NCBI RefSeq assembly: GCF_026151205.1
Contig: NC_087072.1
Coordinates: forward strand, 26,005,799-26,069,798
Reading direction: 5' to 3'
Source of the DNA: Bolinopsis microptera
Taxonomy: Eukaryota; Ctenophora; Tentaculata; Lobata; Bolinopsidae
DNA: 64,000 nt
Shown here: positions 1 to 10,900 of the stretch, one piece after another
Numbering within the stretch: position 1 is the first letter of the stretch
Layout of the letters: each line of letters starts with the position of its first letter
The notes under the pieces: generated by a model
The model's input: the letters and a program-made list of their open reading frames with translations, nothing else
Database searches by the model: none
Told to the model about the DNA's origin: nothing
Translations under genes and position numbers: made by a program

Positions 1-77
1 ATCGATTTGAAAGATTTTCTGTCTATAGTACAATCATGATAGTAATAGTAAGTGTGTGCCGCTGCAATTAGATTTGA

Positions 78-1445
78 TTACTGCAATTTAAAATTGTTTG
101 GAGTCCAAGTATCTTTTAAGTCAGCTGCCTGTGCTTGTATTAATAGTGCTTTGGTTCTCAGTTTTATCAAGCTAATGGACGTTTCTAAGCAATTGCTTGA
201 AGTTAAAATTTTTTTATGAACAGCGTTCCAAAGCTTGGCTGCATTAAACAAAAAGGTATTTGATTTATTTAGGAGAATAACCATTAGACTCGTTGCACGG
301 TTTGAAATGTTGATAGCCTCATAAAGGGAGTATGGGCAGTGGTACTTGATAATCTTAGAGAATTCTAAAATACAGTGATATTTGTACAAGTTTTGAGCTG
401 TAAGAATTTTTAATCTATTAAAAATGGGTTTTGTATGCTCCTTTTCAAAGTGTTTATGGTCTAGTTTTTGCATACCGTATGGTCTAGTACGTGCACATGT
501 TGATTGTTTATCTAAATATGAGTCAAGGTCGCCAAAAAGGATCCTTATACAGTGCTTCTGTGTGATGAAAAGACTATCATTGGACCGTTCTTTGAGGACA
601 ACACCCCAAACACTTATACCATAACTGAGATGTGATTCAAAAAGAGCATTATATATTTTCAAATATAGTTCAGAAGGTATCGAGTGCCGAATTCTGCAGA
701 TTGCACCAGTCATAGATCGCAGTTTTTTACGGATGTAGTGCATGTGGGCAATCCAGTTTAGCTTACTATCTATAACAACACCTAAGAATTTGGTATCCTT
801 GACTTTAGTAATAACCTTACCATTGATGAATATTGATCTAGATTCATCTAGCAGGATAGCAAATGGTCTGGTCCGTGCACAGGTGTCATCATATTCAGAG
901 GCAGGTTTAAAATGTATGTAGCAGCATTTGGACATGTTGATATGAAGTAGATTACATTTCATGTAAATCGAGACATGTTTAAGTACTAAGTTGGCTTTTT
1001 TGTATGTTGCTTCTCTAGATGGTCCTGATATGAAGATATTAGTGTCATCAGCATAAAGTACAAATTTCACCTCACTGTCTGAAAAGCAGTTAACTATATC
1101 GTTCATATACAATAGGAAGAGTAACGGCCCCAGAATTGACCCTTGTGGTACTCCAAATTTCACGTCCATTGTTTCTGATGGTACATCGTTATACATAACA
1201 TACTGCTTTCTGTTAGTCAAATAGCTTTTTAGTAAGGTAAGTGCTGTGCCCCTAATACCGTAGGAATTTAATTTGCATAAAAGAATATCGTGATCAAGGG
1301 TGTCGAAGGCTTTGCTCAAGTCAATGAATATCCCTAGGACATGTTTATTGCTTGCCAGAGACTTAGTAACGGAGTCTACAGATTTGTGTAGAGCATGGGT
1401 GGTAGAATGGCCTTTTCTAAATCCAAACTGTGAGTCTGTTAGTAC
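78..1445 (-). CDS. CR1-like non-LTR reverse transcriptase, 5'-truncated
   Basis: Copies element RNA into DNA at a nicked chromosomal target. The frame is open from the stop near 78 back to about 1445, where homology stops at FGFRKGHSTTH. Visible in order: FIDLSKAFDTLDHD (palm), GVPQGSILGPLLF, the catalytic LYADDTNIF, then KFLGVVIDSKLNW and the thumb (LSYGISVWG). The motif TCARTRP occurs twice, once after the palm and once in the thumb, as in the larger element at 24.6-30.7 kb, so the two belong to one family. Endonuclease, PHD finger and ORF1 are missing, the usual outcome of incomplete reverse transcription. The reported first codon at 1319 is a TTG inside the domain, not a real start. A dead copy, but its remaining frame has no internal stop. 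Confidence 0.9.
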   Translation of the reverse strand, partial: VLTDSQFGFRKGHSTTHALHKSVDSVTKSLASNKHVLGIFIDLSKAFDTLDHDILLCKLNSYGIRGTALTLLKSYLTNRKQYVMYNDVPSETMDVKFGVPQGSILGPLLFLLYMNDIVNCFSDSEVKFVLYADDTNIFISGPSREATYKKANLVLKHVSIYMKCNLLHINMSKCCYIHFKPASEYDDTCARTRPFAILLDESRSIFINGKVITKVKDTKFLGVVIDSKLNWIAHMHYIRKKLRSMTGAICRIRHSIPSELYLKIYNALFESHLSYGISVWGVVLKERSNDSLFITQKHCIRILFGDLDSYLDKQSTCARTRPYGMQKLDHKHFEKEHTKPIFNRLKILTAQNLYKYHCILEFSKIIKYHCPYSLYEAINISNRATSLMVILLNKSNTFLFNAAKLWNAVHKKILTSSNCLETSISLIKLRTKALLIQAQAADLKDTWTPNNFKLQ

Positions 1446-1687
1446 TCACAGTATTAAGGCCAACGTTTGCACACTGACTTTTGGCCCACCCTGTATTATA
1501 TCTATATTGTATATATACGCTATTAATTACTTTGGCATGTTCTGTAAATATTTGGTGAACATGAATATTGAATTATTTGCAATAAAACACAAAATATTTT
1601 ACAAGGTTTGAATAAAATTACTGCAATCAATATACAGTGTTCCCCACGGATTTTTTAACTGTTTGCCATCATTTTTCCACCAGAGTG

Positions 1688-2940
1688 ATGTTGACTTTTG
1701 AAACTACTCTATCAATCAAGTACATTCTGCGCGGTTTTATTCTTGGTCAAGTTTTGGCTCTTTGCAATACAGGAACTGGCGTGACGAGTCAACTTCTCAC
1801 TGACAAGCTTAAGGTACTGAATATAGAGATTTCAATTTCTTGTTTTAGTTTATAAAAACTCTGCAGCCCCCCTCCGTGAGCCACTTTAAAAATTACATTA
1901 TCTTCCACCGTTAGCATTTTCAAACACCATCCCCCTTTAGCTAGCTTGGCATATTGTGTGATTGAAAAACCCCTAAGAAGTTCCTTTTCAACTTTTTTGT
2001 CTGCTTAATGATATTGTATAATTTAACATTATGCTCATTGTCCATGCCATTCGAATAACATACTGTCTTTCAGGTTAACATTCCTACTGCCCAGTCTTTC
2101 TTGACTTATGGACTTGTAGCCTCTACATATGGCGTTTTCCATCTTTGGACGAATGGTTTGACTTATATTAAGTCAAAAGCTGGATTGTGGTGTTTTTTTT
2201 TGGCCGGGACAGACTTTGCTGCTACATTTGTTACTGTCAAAGCATATCAATACACATCTCTCGTTAGCGTTCAACTATTGGATTGTGTGTCAATTCCTAC
2301 CATTATGATTCTATCCTGTGCCATTTTTAAGAGCAAATATCAATTGCTTCATTATGTTGCTGTGATCATTTGCTTGTCTGGTGTTGGAATAATGGTATTT
2401 GTTGATTCTCATGAAAAAGAATCTCTTATAGGAGACCTCATGGTGGTCTGTGCTGCAGTTTTGTATGGAATCAACAATGTTTGCTTGGAATGGCTTGCTA
2501 AAGATATAGGAACTTATGCTTACCTTGGCATTTACTGCTGGTACGGTCTGGTTATTTCTGGGATCCAGATGGCAATTCTTGAAAGAGAGGCCCTGTATTC
2601 TGCTCCTTGGCGTGATCCACATTTCTACTTCTGTCTTATCGGATTTTCTGTGTTCCTTTTCATCTTTTTGTCAATAATGCCTAGGATAATGGTACAATAC
2701 AGTGCTACTGTGGCAAATTTAAACTTGCTTGCTGCTGATGTGTACTCAGCAGTAGCTGGTTACATGATATTTTCACTTGAATTTAGTCCCCTGTATGTAG
2801 GTTCAATAGTATTGATATTGGGTGGAGTCTTGCTGTACATTTACCAGTCACATGCCGCACAAAGCCAGACAATATCACCAGATGATGTCGAACAGTCCTC
2901 CTCACTCGTTGACGAAAATGTACCAGATGTAACTTTATGA
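1688..2940 (+). CDS. SLC35F2-like: SLC35F1/F2-like solute transporter (two coding exons)
   Basis: A drug/metabolite-transporter superfamily membrane protein of the SLC35F1/F2/F6 branch; the substrate in this branch is poorly defined. Exon 1 is 1688-1813 (42 codons, ending LLTDKLK before GTACTG) and exon 2 is 2074-2940 (after CTTTCAG, beginning VNIPTAQSF), spliced in phase 0 to about 331 residues. Family blocks are clear: ILGQVLAL with GVTSQLL, VKAYQYTSLVSVQLLDC, LSGVGIMVF, LYGINNVCLEW, and ATVANLNLLAADVYS. About ten hydrophobic segments precede a polar tail. An acceptor (TTTTTCCACCAG) ends at 1683, only 4 nt before the ATG, so either a 5'UTR intron or a trans-splice site lies there. The N-terminus is shorter than in vertebrate SLC35F1, so an upstream coding exon is possible. 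Confidence 0.85.
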
Positions 2941-4249
2941 TATGGACATTTTCTTAGATTTCATATTGAGCTACAATTTTAGTTTCCTATAATTTATCAC
3001 GAAGTTTTCTATATATAGTAATATATAGTAATTTAAATTTTTATTATACAACTAAAAGTTCACTCAACTATACGCCATTATGATATATGACTTATCTGAT
3101 TTCTATGCACAGTTTAGTGGTTTGACCTGCCAGCTTAAACTTGCTCAACGTTAATCATCACATAAACATCATTTGCACTTTTTTAAATGTAATAAATTAT
3201 TTTAGATAAAACATTACATAATATTATAAGTATGCTATGTATAGGGGATATGTATGTATTACACATCTTCAAGTTAAGTCCTTTTATAATGTTAACCAAT
3301 CACATCTGACAAAGCTACCTTCCAGTTTAGGTTTTTATCGAGGCATTTTGAAATAAATTTTCGTGCACATACAGAATGAATGGTTAATAATTTAATATAT
3401 ATGTAGACCAAGCTCTGTGCACGGGATGCTTCCTGGAAGAATCCAGTTCTTTTAGCGGGGCACCCTACCTAAAGCCAAATTGAGATATAATAATCATATT
3501 CCTAGAGAAATAATCAGAAATCGAATACCAATCAAATAATATGATATATATGAGTAGTAACCATATTTACTATGCAAAATGCCCCAACCACATAGTGTAA
3601 ATTTATATAGAATTCAAATTCCATATCATCATTAAACCTCAATACCTAGTCAATATAATAGCCCAAGCAAAATTAAATAACTTCTTATATACCTTACTGT
3701 CATACTACAAATTAATTAAACATTTGAAATCTGTTGACCAGAGAATAAATTTCTAAGCCTAATGCAAGTGAAATAATTTAGATGCAATAATGAATGCCTA
3801 ATGTGAGTATCATTTGTCAATGTCCTTGTAAAAAAGTCTGTACAAGAGATATGAGTAACTAATATAGAAGAAAAAACAGGAAGTTGTCGTCTGTTGTAAA
3901 ATAAATAAAATATCTAGAATATAAATTAGAATATAAAATAACATTCAGTCAATGTGTCGTCAATAAACTGTACAATTATCAAATGTTAAAACTGGGTGAT
4001 ACAGTCACCAAAAAAAAATACTAAGTATGATAAGTTAATAAATTAAATGTGGTCTATAAAACTACCACTAAGTATAATAGGTCAATAAATTAAAAGTGGT
4101 TTATAAAACTACCACTGTGGGAACCCCTTCTCCAGTTAAAACATGTCAGTCATGTGCAAAATCAATCAGAATGGTAAGGTGGTAAAAAGGGAATATCTTT
4201 TCGATACATCAATTATATATGCCTCAGATTTAAAAGAATTAGAAGTTAC
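2941..4249. other. AT-rich intergenic stretch; 47-bp tandem duplication
   Basis: No coding signal on either strand. AATAAA-type signals near 3190 and 3352 could end the SLC35F-like transcript. At about 4021-4116 a 47-bp block (starting CTAAGTAT, ending AACTACCAC) occurs twice in tandem with a few differences. It lies just past the stop of the minus-strand reverse transcriptase, so it is probably part of that element's 3'UTR. Confidence 0.5.
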
Positions 4250-5830
4250 TTAGTTATCGGCGACTATGATTGCAGTGTAAAATTTGTCATATGAATTGTC
4301 GACGGTATAATTAGGGTCTGTTGTTATAGATGATAGTAGCTGTTTCTTATACGAATCACTAAAGCTTTTAACATCGGGCAGATTTCGTAGATCTGTTGGA
4401 ACATTATTCCAACATTTTGCCCCCAAGTATTGAAAGTTTTTATGTGATGTTGATCTATTGACATAAAGGTTGCAGCTTTCGCCGCTCCTACTACCTCCTG
4501 ATATGTAACTAAATTTGTTCATAAAGTTTGTAGGACAATTGTCATGGATGATTCTAAACATATAATTTGACAGATGGAGTTGTCGTCTAAGATAGAGTGG
4601 TAACCATTTCATGTCTCTATAAACATTAAGGCTGCTCTCTGTTTTTGGAACGTTGAGAGCTATTTTGGCTACCTTTTTGTACAGAGTGTCAAGTTCAGCA
4701 AGTTTTGTCTTGCCAGCTCTACAATAGATCGTGTCTAAATAATCGAATTGTGGCAACATGAGTGCATTGGCAAACATTTTCCTATATTTAATGGGTAGCA
4801 GTGCTTTACTTCTATACATGGCACCAATTCTCTTCATGACCTTCCTAATAATATAATCTACATGGCTTTTGAAGTTTAATTTACTATCTAGAATGAGGCC
4901 AAGATATTTTGTCTCTTTGCACTCCTTGATTGTGAAAGTTACCTCATTACAATCAATGGTTATTTCATCATGTTGGTCAACAGAATCAAACAATAGGAAT
5001 TCAGTCTTCTTTTCATTGAGTGATAATTTATTAACACTGAGCCATTTAAAGATTGTCATAAGTTCTATTTTCATGTTTATAAATGTGCTTCTGCAGGTTT
5101 GATCAAAGAATAGTGCTCCATCATCTGCAAATAGAAAGGGCTTAGATAGGTTACAGGCATAAATGATGTCATTTATGAAGATACTAAATAATATAGGCCC
5201 AATGATGCTTCCTTGTGGTACACCACTCAGAACTTCTAAAAATGAGCTTAGATTGCCATTGATCCTAGTGCATTGATATCTACAAGATAAGAAGTTCTTA
5301 AACCAGGTTAAAGCAATGCCACCAATTCCATAATATGCCAATTTTTGAAGCAATATTTCATGATTCACTGTGTCAAAGGCCTTCTTAAGATCAAGAAAGA
5401 TGATTCCTGGTTTATAAGACTTAGATTTACTCATATATATTTCGTCCATCAGATCGTACATCAGATAAGTTGTGGAGTGATTTTTCCGAAAGCCATATTG
5501 ATGCCGGATGAAAAGTTTGTTCTCTTCCATGTAATCAGTGAGTTGCTTGCCGACAAAGTATTCTATAAGTTTTCCTACAAGTGGAAGGATGGATATTGGC
5601 CTGTAATTATTAGGATCATCTTTCATTCCTGCCTTATGGATGGGAGTTACTCTAGCTTTTTTACAAAGGGTTGGTACAACACCTGTATTAAGGCTCAGAT
5701 TGACAATGTGGGTCAGTGGCTCAACTATGTGTGGTACAGCTTGCTTAAGTAAAAATAGAGGCACATTGTCATATGAGGCCTTGTCATTCTTGAGCGTTTC
5801 GACATACATTAGGATATCAGTTTCATTTCA
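4250..5830 (-). CDS. Non-LTR reverse transcriptase, second family, 5'-truncated
   Basis: About 520 residues of retrotransposon reverse transcriptase. In order: NYRPISILPLVGKLIEY, YGFRKNHSTTY, FLDLKKAFDTVNHEILL, SGVPQGSIIGPILF, the catalytic FADDGALFF, a TKYLGLILDSKLNF block and a C-terminal SYKKQLL tail. An in-frame TGA lies just upstream of 5830 and no endonuclease is seen, so this is a truncated copy. A shorter relative with FADD and PQGSILGPILF lies at 60931-61350. It is distinct from the CR1-like family here: it lacks the TCARTRP motifs and has a different thumb. The 1.5-kb frame is uninterrupted, suggesting fairly recent insertion. Confidence 0.88.
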
Positions 5831-7620
5831 CGAGTGTTAATCATTGATGAAGTTCAAATTTTACATCGTGTTCTATTTCCTTTTCTTTTAAATTTTTGAT
5901 TATGGATGATTTATTTAAATGTCTCCATAACGTTGGTTCACAGTTTGGTTTAGATTTAGTTCATGAATCTGAATGTGTTGTTTTATTTAATATGCAACAT
6001 TTTAATTCTACAGTTTAACGCATATCATATATGTATGATGAATTATATTTGTGATGTTCAACTATAATTCATCACTAGGATTTTAAAATGTAGCCCAGTT
6101 ATACACTTTGCTGTGTAAAGAACCGATGTAGCTATAATTGCAGTTTATGGGAAGAAAATATCCTGCTGGTGCAGATTACTCTCAATGTAAAGCAGTCTTC
6201 CTTAAGAATAAGGATCAAACTGATCATAAGAAGATTGAAATGTTGATCGAGGAAGGTTTGTTTAGAAGGAAATAGAGGTATTGTATAGTTTGCAGGAATA
6301 CAAGGCATTGAAACAAAGGTACTATATATTTACGTCTTCAGTTTACAAATCAGTAAAACACAATCATACTATGCGGGGGGGACTACAGACCCCCTCAAAG
6401 TCCTTTACAACGTTACTGCCAGGTTACATAGCACTCAAATTATTTGTTATATAGTAGTGTTGAAAGTATTAAAACATATGATAACATGGACATTCTCAGC
6501 AAACTGTAGCTTGCTAGTATATATACACACAGTACACACTATCATATATTATGATATAATATACATGTATATATTATATTATAATATACATTATACTGTA
6601 ATTATATATACGCGCAATATAATATACAATTTATCTTGTATTCAGAGATGCTAGGCTAATCTTTACACATTCTTTATGGTACATGTTGCATCATGTTTTC
6701 GCAATTAAGTAAAGTAGGTGAACGTGAGGTATTCTGTATTTCGGATTTCGATTTCTATGAATTGACGATTGTGTTCTGTCACACCGGGGTGTAGGATGTA
6801 ACGATTGGAAGCAGTAATAAACTGTTAATAAGATAACATTTAAAAGAGGAAGATATCTAATGTCAGATTATTTGTATATATTATATTTATATATTATATC
6901 TATTGTGTTCAGAGGCTGGGATTTCCCCACCCAAACATATGTCATCACTATATTCAGGTTTCTTACATAGAATGATAATGGTGCTTACATCATCCTCTAG
7001 TTGTACTGTTAAACTTACATCCCATATCAATATTACTTCATCTCTGTATTACTTCATCTCAATGTCCGATTAAGGTGATCTGTTAAGAACACGTCATTCA
7101 TTTTAAATCCTTTGCAGTTTACACTCTCATGTCAGTTGTATTAATAATATTGCAAGTAGTTTCATTGTAATTTGTTATTAAGCAATAATGTTAATTCGTA
7201 AGGTGAGCAAAAGAGTAAAAATGTTACTCAACGTGACATTTGGTCGCTACATGATAAACAGGGTTAGATTAAGTTATCGCGCGAGTTAAACACTGAAATG
7301 TGAGACTGTATTGGTGGTGACTCAGCACCAATATAATGTACAATCTCTCTCTCTCTCTCTCTGTACAGTGTACATGTACCTACTGAGATAGTGTCTGATC
7401 TAAGAGAAGAAGGAAGGGCAAAGGCTACTCGGATTACACCAGTCAACACTGTGTATTTCTCTAAACTTGTCGCTCCGCTATGTTTTGCGTAAACCGACTA
7501 CACCCTTAAAAGTATGTCACCTTTTGAAGATTGATGATACCCGAAATGCACCATTTAAAAAAATAGGGATTCTTTAACTTTTATTTCTGTATTTATCTGC
7601 GCATGATTAATCATAACAAG
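5831..7620. other. AT-rich non-coding region with dispersed repeat
   Basis: No supported gene. A stretch of about 42 bp at 6436-6477 (CTCAAATTATTTGTTATATA and onward) recurs at about 31793-31834, so it is part of a dispersed repeat. TA-rich simple sequence lies at 6530-6640 and a short (CT)n run at 7340-7363. The segment just before 7620 may hold the Rac promoter, but no core element is convincing. Confidence 0.4.
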
Positions 7621-7892
7621 CTGTAACATCTTCTAACTGTCACATCCTCAATAGCTGTAACATCTTCTAACTGTCACATTCTCAATAACTGTAACATCTT
7701 CTAACTGTCACATCCTCAATAGCTGTAACATCTTCTAACTGTCACATCCTCAATAGCTGTAACATCTTCTAACTGTCACATCCTCAATAGCTGTAACATC
7801 TTCTAACTGTCACATCCTCAATAACTGTAACATCTTCTAACTGTCACATCCTCAATAACTGTAACATCTTCTAACTGTCACATCCTCAATAG
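7621..7892 (+). repeat. 34-bp tandem repeat x8 abutting the Rac start codon
   Basis: Eight contiguous 34-bp units, from CTGTAACATC to CCTCAATAG or CCTCAATAA, with only single-base differences. After unit 8 come CTGTAACAAG and the Rac ATG. Every unit has a branch-point-like TTCTAAC 18 nt before its last two bases. Units 1, 3, 4, 5 and 8 end in AG and units 2, 6 and 7 in AA, so five of the eight look like usable 3' splice acceptors. Confidence 0.95.
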
Positions 7893-7902
7893 CTGTAACA
7901 AG

Positions 7903-10900
7903 ATGCAGAATATCAAGTGTGTAGTGGTTGGTGACGGAGCGGTTGGTAAAACTTGTCTCCTCATCTCTTACACTTCCAACGCTTTCCCCGGCGAGTATGT
8001 ACCTACTGTATTCGATAACTACAGCACCAACGTCATGATCAACGGCAGACCTATTAACCTGGGGCTCTGGGATACCGCTGGACAGGTAGGCCTACTTTAT
8101 AATCCTTGAGATAACAACCTACACACAATTATATCTTACATTAGTTAGTCAGACCTTGTAAACGCTTCATTACAGTAACTCACTGCCTCTTAATGGTCTA
8201 TGTTAATTGTTATCTTAGTCTAAAATTACTACACGGGACTCTAGAGTCTAGAGTAGTGGGACTATGAAAAACTTCCATTCTGAGAGGGACAATTTGTACA
8301 AAAATTGTAAAACGGAGTGCATTTGATTTTAAATTATGTTAAAATTAAATTATTGTTATTATGACTATTGACTAGTCCCTTAGGTTGACCACTTTTAATA
8401 TTAAGTTGAGTAACAAAAATATTAAGTTGAGTAACAACAATATTAAGTTGAGTAACAACCGTAAGTTTTACATTTGATGAAAGAGAATTAGGATTCCTCT
8501 AACCCATTAATCTATAGTTATGTAAGAAAGTTGGCATCACATATCATTATAATACCTAGTGTAGTAGTATAATAAGTAATTAACTCTACCCAGACTTAAG
8601 GAAACATTACTCTGTAACTACCTACTTATTCTGTAATTATCTTTTATATTAACCCAGACTCTGAATCTGTAACTACCTACCTACTAATCGCAGGAAGATT
8701 ACGACAGGTTACGACCTCTATCCTACCCCCAAACAGATGTGTTTCTGGTATGTTTCTCAATCGTGAACCCTCATTCCTACGGCAATGTCAGAGTTAAATG
8801 GCATCCTGAGGTTAGTCTCTGTTGTCGCGAGTCACGTGACTCCTGTATTCGAAATTACACATCTATGTAATGTCTCCTCAGTCGACCTAGCCGAGTGATC
8901 GGAAAAGTTGATTGAGGGTTATGCCAAAATATAAGAATCTTCTTGTGTAGTAAAGTGTAGTAGTGTAGTAGTGTAGTAGTGTAGTAGTAGTGTAGTAGTG
9001 TAGTAGTGTAGTAACTAGTAGTGTAGTAGTGTAGTAGTGTAGTAGTGTAGTAGTAACTAGTAGTAACTAGTAGTGTAGTAGTGTAGTAGCGTAGTAGTGT
9101 AGTAGTGTAGTAGTGTAGTAGTGTAGTAGCGTAGTAGTGTAGTAGTGTAGTGGTGTAGTAGTGTAGTAGTGTAGTAGTGTAGTAGTGTAGTAGTGTAGTA
9201 GTGTAGTAGTGTAGTAGTGTAGTAGTGTAGTAGTAGTAGTAGTGTAGTAGTAGTGTAGTAGTAGTGTAGTAGTAGTGTAGTAGTAGTGTAGTAGTAGTGT
9301 AGTAGTAGTGTAGTAGTAGTGTAGTAGTAGTGTAGTAGTGTAGTAGTGTAGTAGTGTAGTAGTGTAGTAGTGTAGTAGTGTAGTGGTGTAGTAGTGTAGT
9401 AGTGTAGTAGTGTAGTAGTGTAGTAGTGTAGTAGTGTAGTAGTGTAGTAGTGTAGTAGTGTAGTAGTGTAGTAGTGTAGTAGTGTAGTAGTGTAGTAGTG
9501 TAGTAGTGTAGTAGTGTAGTAGTGTAGTAGTGTAGTAGTGTAGTAGTGTAGTAGTGTAGTAGTGTGCTAATAGTTAGTCTGTCAGATAAACATCCTCTAG
9601 TTGCCACTGTTAAACTTTACACCGTCATTTTTACGTTCTTCCAACTATTTTTACTGATTTGGTGCGCAACTCTATAGAAATTGTGAAAACTTGCTATAAT
9701 GATAACTAGAATGTAATGATCTAAGCGTGATGACTTGTAGTAGCATATAGCGCCCACTCCCCAGGTACGACACCACTGTCCGAGCACCCCCATTGTGCTG
9801 GTGGGAACCAAGCTAGATCTCCGAGACGACAAGAACACTCTGGACAAACTGAAACAGAGCAAACAAAGTCCAGTCACCCAGGCTCAGGGCTTCTCGCTGG
9901 AGGTGAGTTGAACATCAGTTACATTTTTAGTTTAGTACAGCATAAAGTAACCATACCATAAAAATCTGATGTAGTGATGGGTGTCCACCCACAATCTGAT
10001 GTAGTGATGGGTGTCCACCCACAATCTGATGTAGTGATGGGTGTCCACCCACAATCTGATGTAGTGATGGGTGTCCACCCACAATCTCATGTAGTGATGG
10101 GTGTCCACCCACAATCTCATGTAGTGATGGGTGTCCACCCACAATCTCATGTAGTGATGGGTGTCCACCCACAATCTCATGTAGTGATGGGTGTCCACCC
10201 ACAATCTCATGTAGTGATGGGTGTCCACCCACAATCTCATGTAGTGATGGGTGTCCACCCACAATCTCATGTAGTGATGGGTGTCCACCCACAATCTCAT
10301 GTAGTGATGGGTGTCCACCCACAATCTCATGTAGTGATGGGTGTCCACCCACAATCTCATGTAGTGATGGGTGTCCACCCACAATCTCATGTAGTGATGG
10401 GTGTCCACCCACAATCTCATGTAGTGATGGGTGTCCACCCACAATCTCATGTAGTGATGGGTGTCCACCCACAATCTCATGTAGTGATGGGTGTCCACCC
10501 ACAATCTCATGTAGTGATGGGTGTCCACCCACAATCTCATGTAGTGATGGGTGTCCACCCACAATCTCATGTAGTGATGGGTGTCCACCCACAATCTCAT
10601 GTAGTGATGGGTGTCCACCCACAATCTCATGTAGTGATGGGTGTCCACCCACAATCTCATGTAGTGATGGGTGTCCACCCACAATCTCATGTAGTGATGG
10701 GTGTCCACCCACAATCTCATGTAGTGATGGGTGTCCACCCACAATCTCATGTAGTGATGGGTGTCCACCCGCAATCTCATGTAGTGATGGGTGTCCACCC
10801 GCAATCTCATGTAGTGATGGGTGTCCACCCACAATCTCATGTAGTGATGGGTGTCCACCCACAATCTCATGTAGTGATGGGTGTCCACCCACAATCTCAT

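Noticed and set aside
5345-5840. Plus-strand frames of 135 and 66 codons
   Set aside because: Antisense shadows of the minus-strand reverse transcriptase.
7621-7892. Possible CRISPR array (8 regular repeats)
   Set aside because: Units are contiguous with no spacers, and the context is an animal gene.
8855-9607. 250-codon minus-strand frame rich in Leu-His-Tyr-Thr
   Set aside because: Pure product of the TAGTAGTG microsatellite.
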